This document shows, piece by piece, positions 13,514 to 28,000 of a stretch of DNA of 64,000 nucleotides (the first letter of the stretch is position 1; each line of letters begins with the position of its first letter). Source of the DNA: Anseranas semipalmata. Taxonomy: Eukaryota; Chordata; Aves; Anseriformes; Anseranatidae. The notes beneath the pieces are model-generated. The model was not told the origin of the DNA. It saw nothing but the letters and a program-made list of their open reading frames with translations, and did not search any database. The stretch spans positions 332,936 through 396,935 of the forward strand of contig VXAA01007254.1 of the NCBI GenBank assembly GCA_013399115.1. Direction: 5' to 3'. Made by a program: the position numbers and the translations under genes.

Positions 13514-15840
13514 AACTATGGATTTTTATATGGTTGATTAATCATAAGCTTGTAAGTACTTGAATTATAGTCAGACTGTCATTGCCATATCTTAATGTGT
13601 TTTCTGGCACAGAATGTTCCCTTTCCTCCTCCTTTTTTCCTATGTTCACAAGTTCCTTTCTCTGAATTAGTGATATTGTAGTTCCTTTAACTATAAACAA
13701 ATAGTTTCCTTCTCTATATAGCACAAAGTTTTGTTTTCTAGTTTCCCATTAGTAAACTGGTCTGTCTTTCAATCACATTAGACAACATAGGCTCTCAGGT
13801 TACAAACAGAAGTATGTACTTTTTAAATTGTGGAGGTTTAAGAGCAAGAGTTGGCTTTTCAGCTACAGATAATTTTTAGAGTGTAATTTTTGATATTGAA
13901 TAATTGTGCATTTTCAAAAATAGTTACCTTAATACCTGTAAAATGGACATGTGAGACCAATACAAACTCTACTAAAAACGTGGAATTTCTGATGTTTGTC
14001 CTACCACATATGAAGATTTGCTTTATTTAAGATACAAGTTAATTACATTGTTAAATGCTTACAGCAAGTTCTGAGTGTAGTCAAGATCAATTCAATTTGC
14101 TGTGCTGCAATTATTCTTAGCTTTGCAACTGAAGTGAATTTTCCACTTGCCATTCTTCTGTGGGATATGTTGCTGATTTACTATAAATGCAATCCTTGGT
14201 GTATTTGTGTTCTTTATGAAGTATTTGTTTCCATTCTCTGGCTCATAAAGAAAATACTACATGAACTGTACTGCCACTTTCTCAATTTTTTATTATTCAT
14301 TTTTAAGCACTGCAGCATTAATTAAATTTGCCAAAAAATTGTGTGTAGTTAAAAGCTGAGTTTGATTTCCTTTAAATGAATAGTAAATAATTACCGCTAA
14401 AGCAGAAAAGATCAGATATTGAGAAGCTGGATAATTATGAAGCTAAGAAAAGTGTTTTTCCTACAGTATTTTTCTTTTCATGTCCTCTTTTATAATTGCA
14501 TTCCCATCTTCCTATTTATTTTTGTGTTTGCAGAGATTTATTGTTCATGTTTGGCAGTATGCCAGTAATATGAACCGTATTTTTCTTTACTTTATCCACT
14601 CTGTATTCCTTAAGTCAACTTTCAGTGGCTGTGTGTCAGGTACTAGTAAATATAATGGCTGAAAAAAAAAAGTCACAATTTGATCTAGAATTAATTCACT
14701 ATAATATACAGGACTGAAAATACAGCTATAGTAAAAAAAGTCTATAGAAAAGTACTGATTCTCTGTTGACAATGATAATAAAGAAATCTATTTTAGGGAA
14801 AGATCAGAGTCATCATTACCACAACCTTCCTGGTGTCATACTGTCATAGCCAGCAGTGATCAGTTTTGGAAGGCATTGGTATACAAGAGAGATGGGAGGA
14901 AAATCAGAAGTGTTTGTGGAAAATCAGTACATTGAAACATGAAGATCTGAGGAACCAGTAGCCAGGGCCTCCTGTCATCTTAGTTGTAGTAAAAGAGCTG
15001 TACTTTTTGTGATACTTGAGCTTTAACCTAAAGCCATGTTTCTGAAAAGAAAGAGAATTATTCCCATTGGGCTAAAATGGCATGTTTAAATGGCTGGGTT
15101 TCTCTTTTCCTTCCCTGTTGCTCCAAAGCAATTCAAGTTTCAGATCTTAGTGTTTGGAAAGGAAATATAGTAGCTTTTCTTAACTTTGAGTCCCTATTCA
15201 GTTTAGGGGAAGCATGGTAAAGCTAGCACCCAGAAATAAGGGAGACATCTTTATGGACATCTTATGCGGAGGGAGGCTAGAGAACCTGAGGAGAACCTGA
15301 GATTTTTGCAAACTGAGATCCCAGCCTCCTATGCATGGGAAAGGTAAAAATGAGGTGTAGGTGAACAGTTTGGTTACATAGTGTGAAATTCTTAATCCAC
15401 ACTGTGCCAAGATGATGCAATGGCTGGAGGTGGGAAGGGTATCCCCTCCTTAATGTTAAGTATAGTGTGTGGCCTGCTACTTAAGCCTGTTCTAGCTGCT
15501 TGTCTGAAAGAGTTTATTTTAAGGAAAAGAGATACATGAGTTGTCTGTTTCGGTGTTCATGCTGGTTACCAGTAAATTTGGGTCTCTGTTTACATAAAGC
15601 TGTATTTTTCAAATAGTATTTGTTTGAACAATTAAATGCATTCTTTGGAAAGTAAGAATAGAATTCAAATTTATTTGTAGCAAATTGTGACGTGTTGGTG
15701 TTGACAAAAAGTTTGACGTTAATAGAAATAGTTCCTTTCATATGACTCATATTCAATTTTTTCTCCTGTATTTTTTTAAATACAGTGCTTCTTGTACTGT
15801 AATTAGAAGTGAATTTAATTTTTATGCTTGTCCATTCTAG

Positions 15841-16032
15841 GTACAGAGATCCAGAAATAAGCAGTTACGTGAGCTGTTTCCAGATGGATTTAGCATTCAT
15901 CATGCAGGAATGTTGCGGCAAGACAGAAGTTTGGTTGAGAACTTGTTTTCTAATGGACATATCAAAGTCCTAGTTTGTACAGCTACACTTGCCTGGGGTG
16001 TCAATCTTCCTGCTCATGCTGTTGTTATTAAG
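15841..16032 (+). CDS. ASCC3: ASCC3 exon A: cassette 1 RecA2, motif V
   Basis: This exon has 192 bases and 64 codons and begins and ends in phase 0, with an acceptor CATTCTAG and a donor AAG/GTAAGA. It encodes the end of RecA2 of helicase cassette 1: the [12 protein letters not shown] stretch shared by Ski2-like helicases and motif [14 protein letters not shown], which couples ATP binding to nucleic acid contact. The preceding exon, carrying motif IV, is not in the window. Confidence 0.96.
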
Positions 16033-19000
16033 GTAAGAGCTTATATTACTCTGCACATGGTTATCTGTCTTAAAAGAAAACTGTAAAGAAGCATAGATAG
16101 CAAGATCTTTATTGTGGGTTTGGGGGCTGGAGGGGAAACGTCTGATTGACTTGAAACGTTATTTATATCTCATTAAACTGATTCTCACCAGTGGGAGTCT
16201 AGTTTGTATAGTAAAGATTTAAATATATCAAAGATTATGAAAGGATTAGTTAAAGTACACTTCTGAAATCATGCTGTATTTGCCTAATTTCAGTATTCAG
16301 CTCATCAGGATTATATTCGTGTGTATTTATGTTAATTTTTATTAACTTTTCCTCAACCAGGGAACACAAATATATGCTGCAAAAAGAGGCTCCTTTGTTG
16401 ACCTTGGAATTTTAGATGTCATGCAGATATTTGGTCGAGCCGGACGGCCTCAGTTTGACAAATTCGGAGAAGGCGTCATTATTACGACTCATGATAAACT
16501 CAGTCATTACCTGACTCTTCTTACTCAGCAGAATCCAATTGAAAGCCAGTTTCTAGAAAGCCTTGCAGACAACCTAAATGCAGAGGTAACTTTTGAATCA
16601 TTTAGAGAAACTAGCAACTCTAAAGGGATGCATGTTATTTGAAACAAAAGTGCATTATTTTCATACACAAAATATCTAAAATGGAATTTTTATTTATTAC
16701 TGGGAGTCTGTAAGTATATATTTTAAAGAGGAGTGAACTGTTAGACATGAAAATATCGGGGGCCTTACACAAAAGGTAGTAGATGTTAGTAGTAGTATGG
16801 AGGGTCAAAATATCATTAAGCTGTAGAAACACACAGCATTTACCTTTTGAAGAAGTGCATTATTAGAATTTAAGCAGTTAATATTCTGCATAACTGCAAA
16901 TATAAATCCTCAAGAAATTAAAGCATATCTTTATATAAATAAACTTATTTCAATTGGTTTGCTGCAGTATAGGAAGAATAATGTACTGGGCTTATTTGGC
17001 CTCAGGTTCACAGTGGTAATCACAACTGCTTTATTATAAATTGCAAGTTCTCAGTTTGCTTTGGGTTCAAAGAAAACACATTTGAAGATTTAAAGTGCTC
17101 TGGTTATACTGAGAGTACTGACCTCCATAATACTAAAACTATTCAAAAAATGTCTAATGTAATAACCAGTTAAAAAGCTGCATATACACACACACACACA
17201 CTTTTTTAAAAGGAACCCTCAGAAATATAAACATGCTTAAACGAAGAAGAGAATGTTGCAAAGACACTGGAGATTTTTTCAATAAAAGTAAAGGAGTTCA
17301 GCTAGACTGAAATGTCCAGTGACATCTTAAAAGTGATTATGCTTCTGAAAGATGTAACGTTTGTTTGGTCTATTAGTAATGGTCTTGGTATTTTAAGATG
17401 CCTGTTCTGCTTTATCTGTGTAATTCTAATATATTTCTGTATTTTTTTATGGCCTTAAGTTGCTCCAGGGGAGGTTCAGGTTGGAAAAGAGGAGAAATTT
17501 CTTCTCAGAAAGAGTGGTTAGGCACTGGAACGGGTTGCCCAGGGTGGTGGTGGAGTCACCATCCCTGGGGGTGTTTAAGGAAAGGTTGGATGTGGTACTT
17601 AGGGACATGGTTTAGTGGGTAGTATTGGTGGTAGGGGGATGGTTGGACTAGATGATCTTGGATGTCTTTTCCAACCTTAACGATTCTATGATTCTGTCTT
17701 TTCATCACTTTAAAGCATTTCCATTATTCAGTCATGAATAATAATTTTAAAAGGAAATTCTTGAAAGGAGCAGAAATGTATGCGGTGACCTTTTAGAATG
17801 TCAAGGTTCATCCCTTGATTCTTCTTTACAAATGGCCAAGTTTGATCATTCACCTGTTTGGTTGGGGTTTTTTTGTTGTTGTTTTTTGTTTTTTTGTTGT
17901 TGTTGTTTTGAATCTTTTAAGGGTTCTTGTAAGTTATTGATTCAGTTCCTGTTAACAGGAAAGTTCACTGTCCAAGTACAGTCACACATCAGAACTAGAA
18001 TGAGGTTTGGCTGTGATGCAAATATTTCTGCACAGGTACTCCTCTTTAACTCAGGATTCTGGAACGGTCTGAGTACAATCAGGAAGAGGGGAATTAAACT
18101 CCCCCAGAAAGTGAGACACAAATGTGAGGAAAAGGAGCCATTTGCAATTTTCTCATCCCTCTCCGCCACATCAGTAATAATAGTTTAAATCCTGAAGTTG
18201 GTTAGAAAGCCAGGATTGCTTGCACTTACTGTTCAGCACCCTAAAAGTTAGCAGGGATAGATTTGGTGCTAAGTCACCTGACACCTTCAGATCTAGGCTT
18301 CCTCTTTAATAAGTGAGACAAAAGGTGCATTCCTAGAGGACATTTTGTTTTTTATTTTTTTTTTCTTTCTATCTCTCCCTGAAGTATTTCAAGGACCTAA
18401 CCTGAGGTACGCTTCTTAATCTTTGGTTCCTTCAGTTAGGTAAAATGAGTGTGGTTTTATATGTATAGCTTGTTTTGTACCTTAATGAAAACTGAAATTT
18501 GGAAAAATAGAATAGAATCTAACCCATTACCTATGAGAGCTATAAACTAATGTATTTCTTATTATTTAGAATACTTTTTCCTTTATCTCCATCTTCAAGT
18601 TAGTCAAAACTTCTTGTTCAGAGAAGAACACACTTGCTTAATAGAGCAACTTCTGCCAACATTCTATACAATTCAATCAGTTGTCCAGAGTTCAAAAGTC
18701 AAAAGTATTGCACCTCTGCATGTCAGAGTTGAAACAAATGTGATCACTTTGACAAGTCTTTTTTTCTGGGAAATGACCTCTTAACTGCAGGGTGTATGGT
18801 ACAAGATCCCTGTTATATAGATAAGATATTTCTGTTTGTGTTTGAATCATATCTTGCATGCCCATCTGCAGGTATTCGTAGTGAAACAGAGTTCTAAACA
18901 TAGAGCACAAATATGTAAGACAAGTAGCAGAGAGGGCTTTTCAGTGGACTTCATATACTTTCTGATCAGGCTAATCAACATGTTATCGGACATACTACTC

Positions 19001-22000
19001 CTCAGAGCTCTACTAGTAAATTATTTTAGGGATACTATGTACCTTTTCACTGGAAAATAATCAAGACACATTTCACAGAAAACCTGTGTTCTTTTTTCTT
19101 GAGATACACAAAGTAGAGAAGGAAGAAAGAGTTGAACATTCTTTCCTTCACAGCAAACGATTTATTTTCTGCTTTTTTTTTTATTTAAATATTGGAACTT
19201 TAGTCCTTCTATCTGCCAGGTCAATGTAGAATCACAAAGACAATTGAATAATAAGCACCTTTTGTGAAGTGTGTCAGTGAAGATCTCTGTGATTGACTTA
19301 CAGTTAAAAACAAATGGCATAGCTGTGTACGACTATTTTTTCAGGCATTGTCTGTGTTGCTCCCAATAGTCTAGAAGCTATGTGGATGTGCTAATGTGCC
19401 CAGCTGAAATAGACAAGGAATTTCATGTATTCCTTTCACAGAGCTCCAGCAGAAAAGCTAGTTTTTTTTTTGTTTTGGTTTGGTTTTTGTTCTTGTTTTG
19501 TTTTGTTTTGTTTTGTGGAAAAGACTGTATTGACATACCCTAAAACATCTTGGCTGTTTAGTTTAGCAAAAGAAAGTTTCAAAGGCAGTACAACAGCTCT
19601 CTCACTAGCTGGGAACTAGAGCTACGAGAAAGAAAAAAGATAATTTTGGCCAATATTGGTAGAAGATTGAATCACCCTGTGATCTGTAACAGCCTTCCTT
19701 TTAGGAGTAGTGGAGAGAGAAGTCTAATTTCTAATGTGGTGAAGATGGTGTTTATATGATGTTATTGCTTTTGAGGAAAAGATGTGACTTGATGAACCAT
19801 AAGTTCCAGTCCTGTTTCTTTCCTTTCAGCTGGTAATGCTTAGTGAAGACAGTATACGATATACGATCTAAATCTACCCTCTTTTAGTTTAAAACTGTTA
19901 CCCCTTGTCCTACCACCACACTCCCTGATAAAGAGTCCCTCCCCAGCTTTCTTGTAGGCTTCTTTTAAGTATTGGAAAGCCACTGTAAGCTCTTCCTGGA
20001 GGCTTCTCTTCTCCAGGCTGAACAACCCCAACTCCCTCAGCCTCTCTTTACAAGAGCTCCAGCCCTCTGATCATCCTCGTGGCTCTCCTCTGGACCNTTT
20101 CTCATCAATCAACACCCCCAAGTCCTTCTCCTCAGAGCTGCTCTCAATCCACTCATCATCCAGCCTGAATTCATGCTTGGGATTGCCCCAGCCCAGGTGC
20201 AGGACCTTAAACCTGGCCTTGTTGAACTTCATAAGGTTTGCACGGGCCCACCTCTCAAGCCTGTCCAGGTCCCTCTGGATGGGATACCTTCCCTCCAGTG
20301 TGTCAGCCACACCACACAGCTTGATGTCATCTGCAGACTTGCTAAGGGTGCACTGCATCCCACTGTCCATGTCAATGACAAAGATGTTAAATAATACCAG
20401 TCCCTATTCCAACCCTTGAGGAACACCACTCATTACAGATCTCCACTTGGACACTGAGCCATTGACCACAACATTTTGAGTGCTACCATCCAGCCAGCTC
20501 CTTACCCACTGAGTGGTCCATCCATCAAATCCATGTCTCTCCAATTTAGAGGCAAGCGTGTTGTGCGGGACAGTATCATATGCTTTGCATAATTCGTGGT
20601 AGATGACGTCAGTTGCTCTTCCCTTATCCACCAATGCCATGACCCCATTGTAGAATGCCACCAAATTTATCAGGTACGATTTGCTCTTAGTGAATCTATG
20701 TTGGCTGTTGCCAGTCTGTTCTCTGTGTGCCTTAGCATAGTTTCCAGGAGGATCCACTTCATGATCTTGCTGGGCACAGAGGTGGGACTGATTGGCTTGT
20801 AGTTCCACAGGTCTTCCCATTTTCCCTCTTTAAAAATGGGGGTTAAGTTTTCCATTTTCCAGTTATTGGGAACTTCACCAGACTGCTACAACTTTTCAAA
20901 TATGCTGGACAGTGGCTTAGCATCTTCATCTGCCAGTTCCCTCAGGACCCTCGGATGCATCTCATCAGGTCCCATGGACTTGTGCACCTTTAGGTTCCTT
21001 AGCTGGTCTCAAACCTGATCTTCTCCTAGAGTGGGCAGTTCTTCATTCTCCCAGTCCCTGCCTTTGTCTTCCGGGACTTGGGCTATGTGGCTAGAACGCT
21101 TGCCACCAGCCACAGTTCTAAGAGTAAAAGAGTAAAATCTAAAAGTAACTTATATTTTTAGTATCAAAGTAGAGACATATATGGTTATGGTTACACATTA
21201 GGATTCTTCTCTCCTCCTCCTTTTCCGCTATACAAATTGCAAATTCTTCCTTTTAAGTCTTAGGTATTTATTTCATAGGAAGTATTAAGAATGACTCACC
21301 AAAGTATTTATAATATAACAAAAGTCTTGTATGTTTCTGTATCTTACTGTACTAGATACTTAATTAAGGTACCAAACTGCTTCTAGCGTTGGTTTTGGTG
21401 CAGTTAGCAGCAAAAAAATCATTAAAGGTCAAACAGAGCTGGATGAATGATATAATGCAAAGCAATTTTAATTTGTCCCAGAGTTGTGATTTTAACAGCA
21501 ATTTTAAAGGTAGTAGTATATTTTCTTTTTTTTTCTTTTTCCCTGCATTTAATAGTAGCTTCAATATTAGCTTAAAAACTATCAAAAGAAAAATCACTGA
21601 AGAGTTGGAAAGGTAAATACCATTCTGTAACCAGCTGAGTATGTCCAAACAGATACTTAATCCCCATTGTTGAAGAAGCACAAGAGGAAAATCAAGTATC
21701 AAAAAGCAAGACAGTCAAGGGAGAAAGCGCTCTGTGAGGTTAGAATAGTAATGCCTACAGAAATGTTGAAACGCTAAAAATTGTCCAAAAGAAAAACAAT
21801 GAGATGCAGCAATTTCAGATAAGACTGGCAACAATAAAAGCAATCTTATTCACGAAGCTTTATTTAGATTTTTATCTAAAAAGAGAAAGTATTTGTTTGT
21901 CCAAGTAAGGATATATTTCTGCTAAGTAGTTTCTTTTCAAATGTGTAAACATTACTCAAATACTTAAATTCTTTTCAGACGTAAACTCAGTAGAAATTTA

Positions 22001-25000
22001 GTGGCTTTTAACAGTAACTGCGTATCCAAGTTGTACTCTGAAAAATATTGCTAGTACACACTACAGAAATAATTTGGTTACATTGAAGGTGTAGCTTTAA
22101 GAAGTTAATCTTCCTGCCCCGTCAAAATAGTAGAACTGAAGAAGAAAAAAATAGTTTCATAGTGGGTATTCATCTGAGCTTATCCAATCAAAGATACATA
22201 GAAAGTGTATGGTGTGCAGAATAATAAAAAGTACTTATAACTACAGCAGGTCTACCACAGGATTTGGGGATTTGGAGAAAAGTGCATAAAACTGACTGAC
22301 TAGGGTAGACAGAAAGTTAAATTTTGAGTTTCAGGAATAACAAACAAATACTTCTGTATGAAACATAAATACATAAATATATAAAACTGATCAAAAATAA
22401 ACTGTTATGGTTAGATGCCAGAATAAAACACTATAGGCAATTATTTTATTATTGTCCGAGCCACATTGGTAAAGGAGAAAAAAACTATATTCTATATTTC
22501 TTTAAAGACCAACTATTTGTTTTCAGACTTTATGTAATGGTAGTGTTATCTGAAAACAATAGTGTACTCATGGCTATATGGCTATAAATTAGTGTAGATC
22601 TTGTGGCTGCAGTGCCGTTTAAAGCATGTAAAGATGCAGACAGAATTTTGTTAATCACTGTGATAAATGCTTGCTAGTAAAAATAACAATGGAAAATGCT
22701 GAAAAGCATTAGAGTAACAAGGCCATGAAACTGTTTTGTCATCTGATACGAATGATGTTACTTATCCTTCAGTCATGAGAAGCAGGAAAAATTAGTGCCT
22801 GCCAGATAACAGGAAATCAATACTTCGAGCAATTACGAGGACTTTTTTTTTTTTATAAAGAAATGAAATTACTTTCAATCCAGTATCAGCTTAAACTTCT
22901 ATATATGCTGATTTGATCCAAGTTAGTGGAATTGTCTGAGAAGGACTGACAATTCTATAGGCTGCAGCATTCTGAAAAAGTAAATACATTGTAAAATATA
23001 TGCCATCATATTGATCAGTAGGTAGTCATAAGAAGCACATTAGTTTGGGTCTTATTTTATAGACACTGTCCGTTTGTCAGTAACAATAGCATTATATGGA
23101 GACTAATTATATGTTGTTGACTGATTTGTTACAGAAATGTAGACAGTAAGTTGATGTCCACTGGCATTTTTGCCGTAACAGAGCCTTTTATTAGCACCGC
23201 CAAATCTGCACTGATATACAATAATATGACACATTTAGGAAGAAAGTCTGCTTTTGTTACAAACCATTCAAGAAATCCAAATGCTCCAAATGCTCACGCT
23301 GTAGTTGTAAAGAGAAATCAAATAAAGGCCAGAAGCACTGCTGAATTCTTTCAGTTCTTAATTTATTATAGACAGATCAATAGCTGAAAGAACTAGTAAA
23401 ATGAAGGCAGCAGTTGGAAATATGGAAGGGCTCCATGCTTTCAAAAGCATATGAAGTTGCTTTTATGTAGATCATGTCTCTTGCCAGACACGGGTAGCAG
23501 CTAAGAATGAGGCAACGATTCAGATATTTGGTGTAATACAATATGTAATCCTAGCCACACAATCACAAAGTGGAATCTAGAGCCTTGAATTTTGTAGCCA
23601 TGCTTATGTAGTGCAGGAAAGAAAATGTGGGTAATGCTGGGGAAAAAAAAAAAAAAGTTCCCATTTCAAAGTGAATTCTCTAGAAGCAGGAAATTTTCAC
23701 AGAGGTATGGACAAAGGAATAAACAGCTTCTGTGGAAGAAACACACAGGCATACCTCCACACTTCAGACAAGAACAAAGACAAATGGGAGATGGTATGAT
23801 GGATTTTTATGAAATAATGAATGACACAGCAAAATATTGTACTTTTCCTGGGACAAGAACCAGGAAATACTTGCTGAGATGAGTTAGTGACAGGTTCAGA
23901 AAATGCAAAAGGATGCCAACCGGGTAGTTAGACAGTGAAACTCCTTGCTGCAGGAAGTTGTATCTAAAAGGTAGTGTAGTTCAAAAACTACAAAAATGGA
24001 ATAAAAATCCATTGAAAGCTATTAAATGCAAAGGCATTATCTTTAAGCGAAGACCTTGAGATGCAGTAGTTTAAGAATTTGGGAGAAATTTATATGGTGC
24101 TTGCTTCTCATTAGCTAACAGCAGATGACAAAGGGCGATCTCAGAGACAGCATGCTGACCTCAAAGGACTGGTATATTTGTTCCCAGGAAACTACTCCTA
24201 GGTAGTGGGAAAAGCTGAAGTACACCCAACTTCATGGAGTTGACAGTCATGACTTTGAACATGTACTTCAGCACCTCTATCCATTGGGAATTCTTTCCTG
24301 TGGATTAGTTTTGAGTTTTGCTTTGTGACTTTTTTTTTTTTCTCTTCTGAAAATGAGCAGAAGAGGAGTAAAGGGTTAGTGATGCTCAGTGTAGGCATGA
24401 AGATGCCTTTTTCCTTTTCTACTGATGTTGTGCTACTGGGAATAATGGAAAGTAAAAAAATAAATAACTGGTTAGGGTGCTCAGTTGCAAGGAGAGAGTC
24501 CTGGGTCAGTTGACCAGCTGGCAAACAGAAAATACCTACAGCTGTATTTTTTTGGAAATACAGGAAGAAAGATAAGATGCAGGGGATGTGGTTTAATTGG
24601 TCCATAAACTTTAACTTATCTGGGAACTATCATCAATAGCTCATACAATGCAGGTCACCATTCCTTCCCTAATTGTTTCCACCTGACAGAGCCCTCCCTG
24701 ACATCCACAGCTGGACCCCAGCTTGTTTCTGGGACTGCTGCTTTCCCCAAAGAGCTAGAAACAGGAGAGGATTTGCAATGCTGGACACTGGGAACACCTT
24801 CCCCAGGGGATGTGCCTTTCCTTGCATTTACTTAGGATTTTGTTGTGAAGTCAGGAAGGTAAGGTGGTGCCTTGTTTAGGGTGGACCAAACCTCCTAATC
24901 TATTTTTTGCGTTTCTCAAGTTAAAGCCTAGCTGTCTCAGTGAAATCTGAAGGTAACAGCGTGGGCAGCTATAGTGGTTATCAGAAGAGACACAGAATTC

Positions 25001-28000
25001 TTTCAAAGCCTTTCCAAAAATATACTCAGGAGTTGGGTAACTAAACGGCTAATCTGGGTATGAAGCAAAATGTAGGCTCAGGGGAGCTGAAGTTTTGTTC
25101 CCTGGGTGTCAAGGGACCTGGGAACTGACCTGACCTGCATGAGACCAGCAACCTTATCTGTGACAACTGTTTGCTATCAAAGTTTTGTGATAACTGGTGC
25201 AATCAAACAATACCATTTCAACGTGGAAAATATTTCTGTTCATTGATTATTCTATATATAACTACATACCTACGGTATGGTTTAGGAAACACTGGAAAAT
25301 TGAGAATTTTTTCTTTTCTTTAATGAAGAATCACCTTATCTATTTATTCATTTTATGAATACTAAATATCCTAGAACTTAAAAGAGGTCTCCTAATTTTG
25401 TAAATCATTTATTTTCAAATTACTTGTATCTGTCTGCATTAAAAAGATTACTTCCCAATCACTCACACAGTTTTAACAAAGGTATACGTTTTCAAATAAT
25501 CCATGACAGCTTTATTTGAACACTAGATGGCAGCAAATATTTAGAAGTAGCTTATTTTTTTCCTCTCTGCCTAGTATTCAGTGAATGTTTATTAAAGTTG
25601 GGGGATGAAGGAAAGTGCAGTATTACATTTCAGTGCCATATCTGAAGCCCAACTGCATTTCATAATCACATATTTTTTTCTCATTTTTACTTTTAACTTT
25701 GGAAATAGTTAATTTGTGAATAATAAAATCAGATATTTGAACAAATGAGGCAAAAATAGTTTTTTCTTTTGAATTGTCAGGCTTCCTTGTCTTCTGTAAT
25801 GAGAATTTTATCTGTGTTTGTGAAAGTGGTTGTTTGATGGAAACCATTACTATTGGACAATGTTGTTATGCTGTTTTAAGTTGTGCACTGAAAGATATTT
25901 GAATCATGGAAAGAAATCAAATGCTGAAATTAACCTGGGTACAAACTGAGTAATAATGTGCGGCTATATTGGATGTCTTCCCTGTAGCAGTCTAGGAAAA
26001 ACTGCATGTTTAATAATGTTTTGTAGCTACTTCAGTGCATTATATCGCTATCTACTTTGAAAAACAACAGAATGGGTCTTCCCCTGACCTCCTTACGGTG
26101 TTGAACAAAACAACACTTCAGAATGTGTGAGACCATCTTGGGGTTACTCCCAAGCCATTGAAATCAATGAGGTTTAAAGTTATTCTAACTGAGGGCAGAT
26201 TTGGCTTTCATTACTATTTTTGAATAGCTACTTACATTATTTCAAAAAGAATATTGGTATTATTATTGAGGTCTAGATGTTTGGATCTGAGCATGCATAT
26301 TAAATCACTTACAGTTGTATAGAGTTTTTTAGTTTTTCCAAGTCAAGTGGAACGTTTACATGAAATCCAAACACGAACAAAACAAAAATAACATTGAAAA
26401 ATGTAATAATGGATCACAAAATTTCAGTAAGAGGGATTTTGCATGTTTTATGGAACCAGCCACAACCAAAAAATACTTATTTATGGGGCATACAGGAAGT
26501 ATTAAATTCTGCTAAAATCAAGTTAACTGGAATAAGCAGTAAGTTGCTTCTCATGAATGTAACTAACAGAAAATAGAGCTGAAGTTGTCACATAAAAGTG
26601 TGTGTGGTAAGTAATTTGATGATAAAATAACTACTGAATTAGCAAAGTAAGTTACTGAGTAAAAAATTGTTCTGGTATTACCTGATTTGGCCTTGAAAAA
26701 TAAAGAAATATATTTATGTACATATTAGCTGTTCAATTTTGTTATGTTTTGATATAACAAAAATGTAGCAGGTACCTATATGTTTGACTTGCCAGATACA
26801 AAAGGAACAAACTATTTTAAGAACTGTATATAAACAAATGGCCAAATATGGGGGCATGCTGCAAAAAATCCTGAAGACTGTCAGAATGATTTGGCTTAGG
26901 ACCAGAAAGAGTGCTTTCATTGGTATGAAAAATTAATCTTTTAATTGTAGTTTTTTTTAAAGATGCTCTTCTTTAAATTACCCTGAGCATATTCACTCAA
27001 GAATTATGATTTTTTTCTGAAATAAGCTAGCTCAGTATTATCTTTTAATTATAAATATCATAAGCAGTAGGAAAGATCATGTGGGTGACTATCTATAATG
27101 TAACATCACAGAATATACTATGTTATTAGATGTTCATAAGATGCAGATGTATAAATGGTTCAAGATATTGTCCTATGCTTATTTTAAAATAACATAAGTT
27201 GGAAACATACTGACACTTTCTTTAATGCTAATGCACTGAATTCAGTATGTTTTCAGCCAAATATTTACATTCAGCTGTAATATATACGTTTAATTTTGTC
27301 TATTTTCCTATTTTCAGATTGCTCTTGGAACAGTAACTAATGTGGAAGAAGCAGTAAAGTGGATAAGTTACACTTATCTTTATGTACGGATGAGAGCAAA
27401 TCCATTAGTATATGGCATCAGTCACAAAGCTTATCAGGTATAAAATGCATTTTAAAAAAATCTGTAATCTGTTCTGGGTCTGTAATCCTTCCCTGATGCG
27501 AGGATAAATATTTGCTATTTCTACTTACCTGACATCAGCAATTCTTTTAAAGTGTTTAGAAAAAGAAAGATACTTTTCGCAGCAGAGTACTTTTACCACT
27601 AAATTAAGTGGTCCCTTCTGTTCACATAAAATATATTTTAACTGGTCAAGTTATGCTTCAAAGGACAACATTCATTTTTATCAGATAGTTTCTGTAACTT
27701 GGTCTATTGTCAGTGTTTCAGTATTGTAGGCTAGATATAAATGATAAAATAAAGTCTTCTTGAGTTGCTTGTTTTTTTTTCCAGTGTCATATTGTTCTAG
27801 AATATTTCATCCCATGACATCTTATCAATTATAAAATGACATTTTTAATTCTTTTTTCTTGTGATTTTAGTAATTGTAAGATTTCTTTATTCATTTATTT
27901 TTATTTGTTTATTTAGAAGCGTTCCATGCATTGAAATAAATCAGAGCACAGTTACATAAGTTTTTTTCAAGTTCAATTCATTCTCTGTAATTTTTAGGAA

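Larger units (their letters stand above)
1..15840 (+). other. ASCC3: ASCC3 intron (3' part), no exon seen
   Basis: This stretch precedes the first exon recognised here and should be the downstream part of a very long intron. It holds a CR1 3' end at 1-602, a pyrimidine tract at 1381-1426, an AT-rich stretch at 3219-3300, a CR1 tail fragment at 3888-3960, a TTTTG-type tract at 7509-7545 and short hairpins at 5932-5958 and 13492-13513. A somewhat GC-richer patch lies at about 2340-2530. All open frames are short and look like chance. I see no ASCC3-like peptide, RNA gene or promoter, but a very short exon could be missed by eye. Confidence 0.8.
16586..27317 (+). other. ASCC3: ASCC3 intron B-C (10.7 kb)
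   Basis: The longest complete intron in the window. It holds CR1 fragments at 17456-17696 and 19865-21118, T/G-rich tracts at 17868-17910 and 19461-19517, a homopolymer A run near 23641, a GC-richer unique patch at about 24640-24890 and a nine-base inverted repeat at 26737-26762. Other open frames, including those at 17832-18188 and 24198-24605, are short, partly low complexity and unsupported. I see no RNA gene. Confidence 0.85.

Noticed and set aside
17832..18188. 118-codon open frame
   Set aside because: Its start is a translated T/G microsatellite (Phe/Cys-rich) and the rest has no recognisable similarity.
24198..24605. 135-codon open frame on the minus strand
   Set aside because: Includes a lysine run from a homopolymer and no known motif; likely chance.
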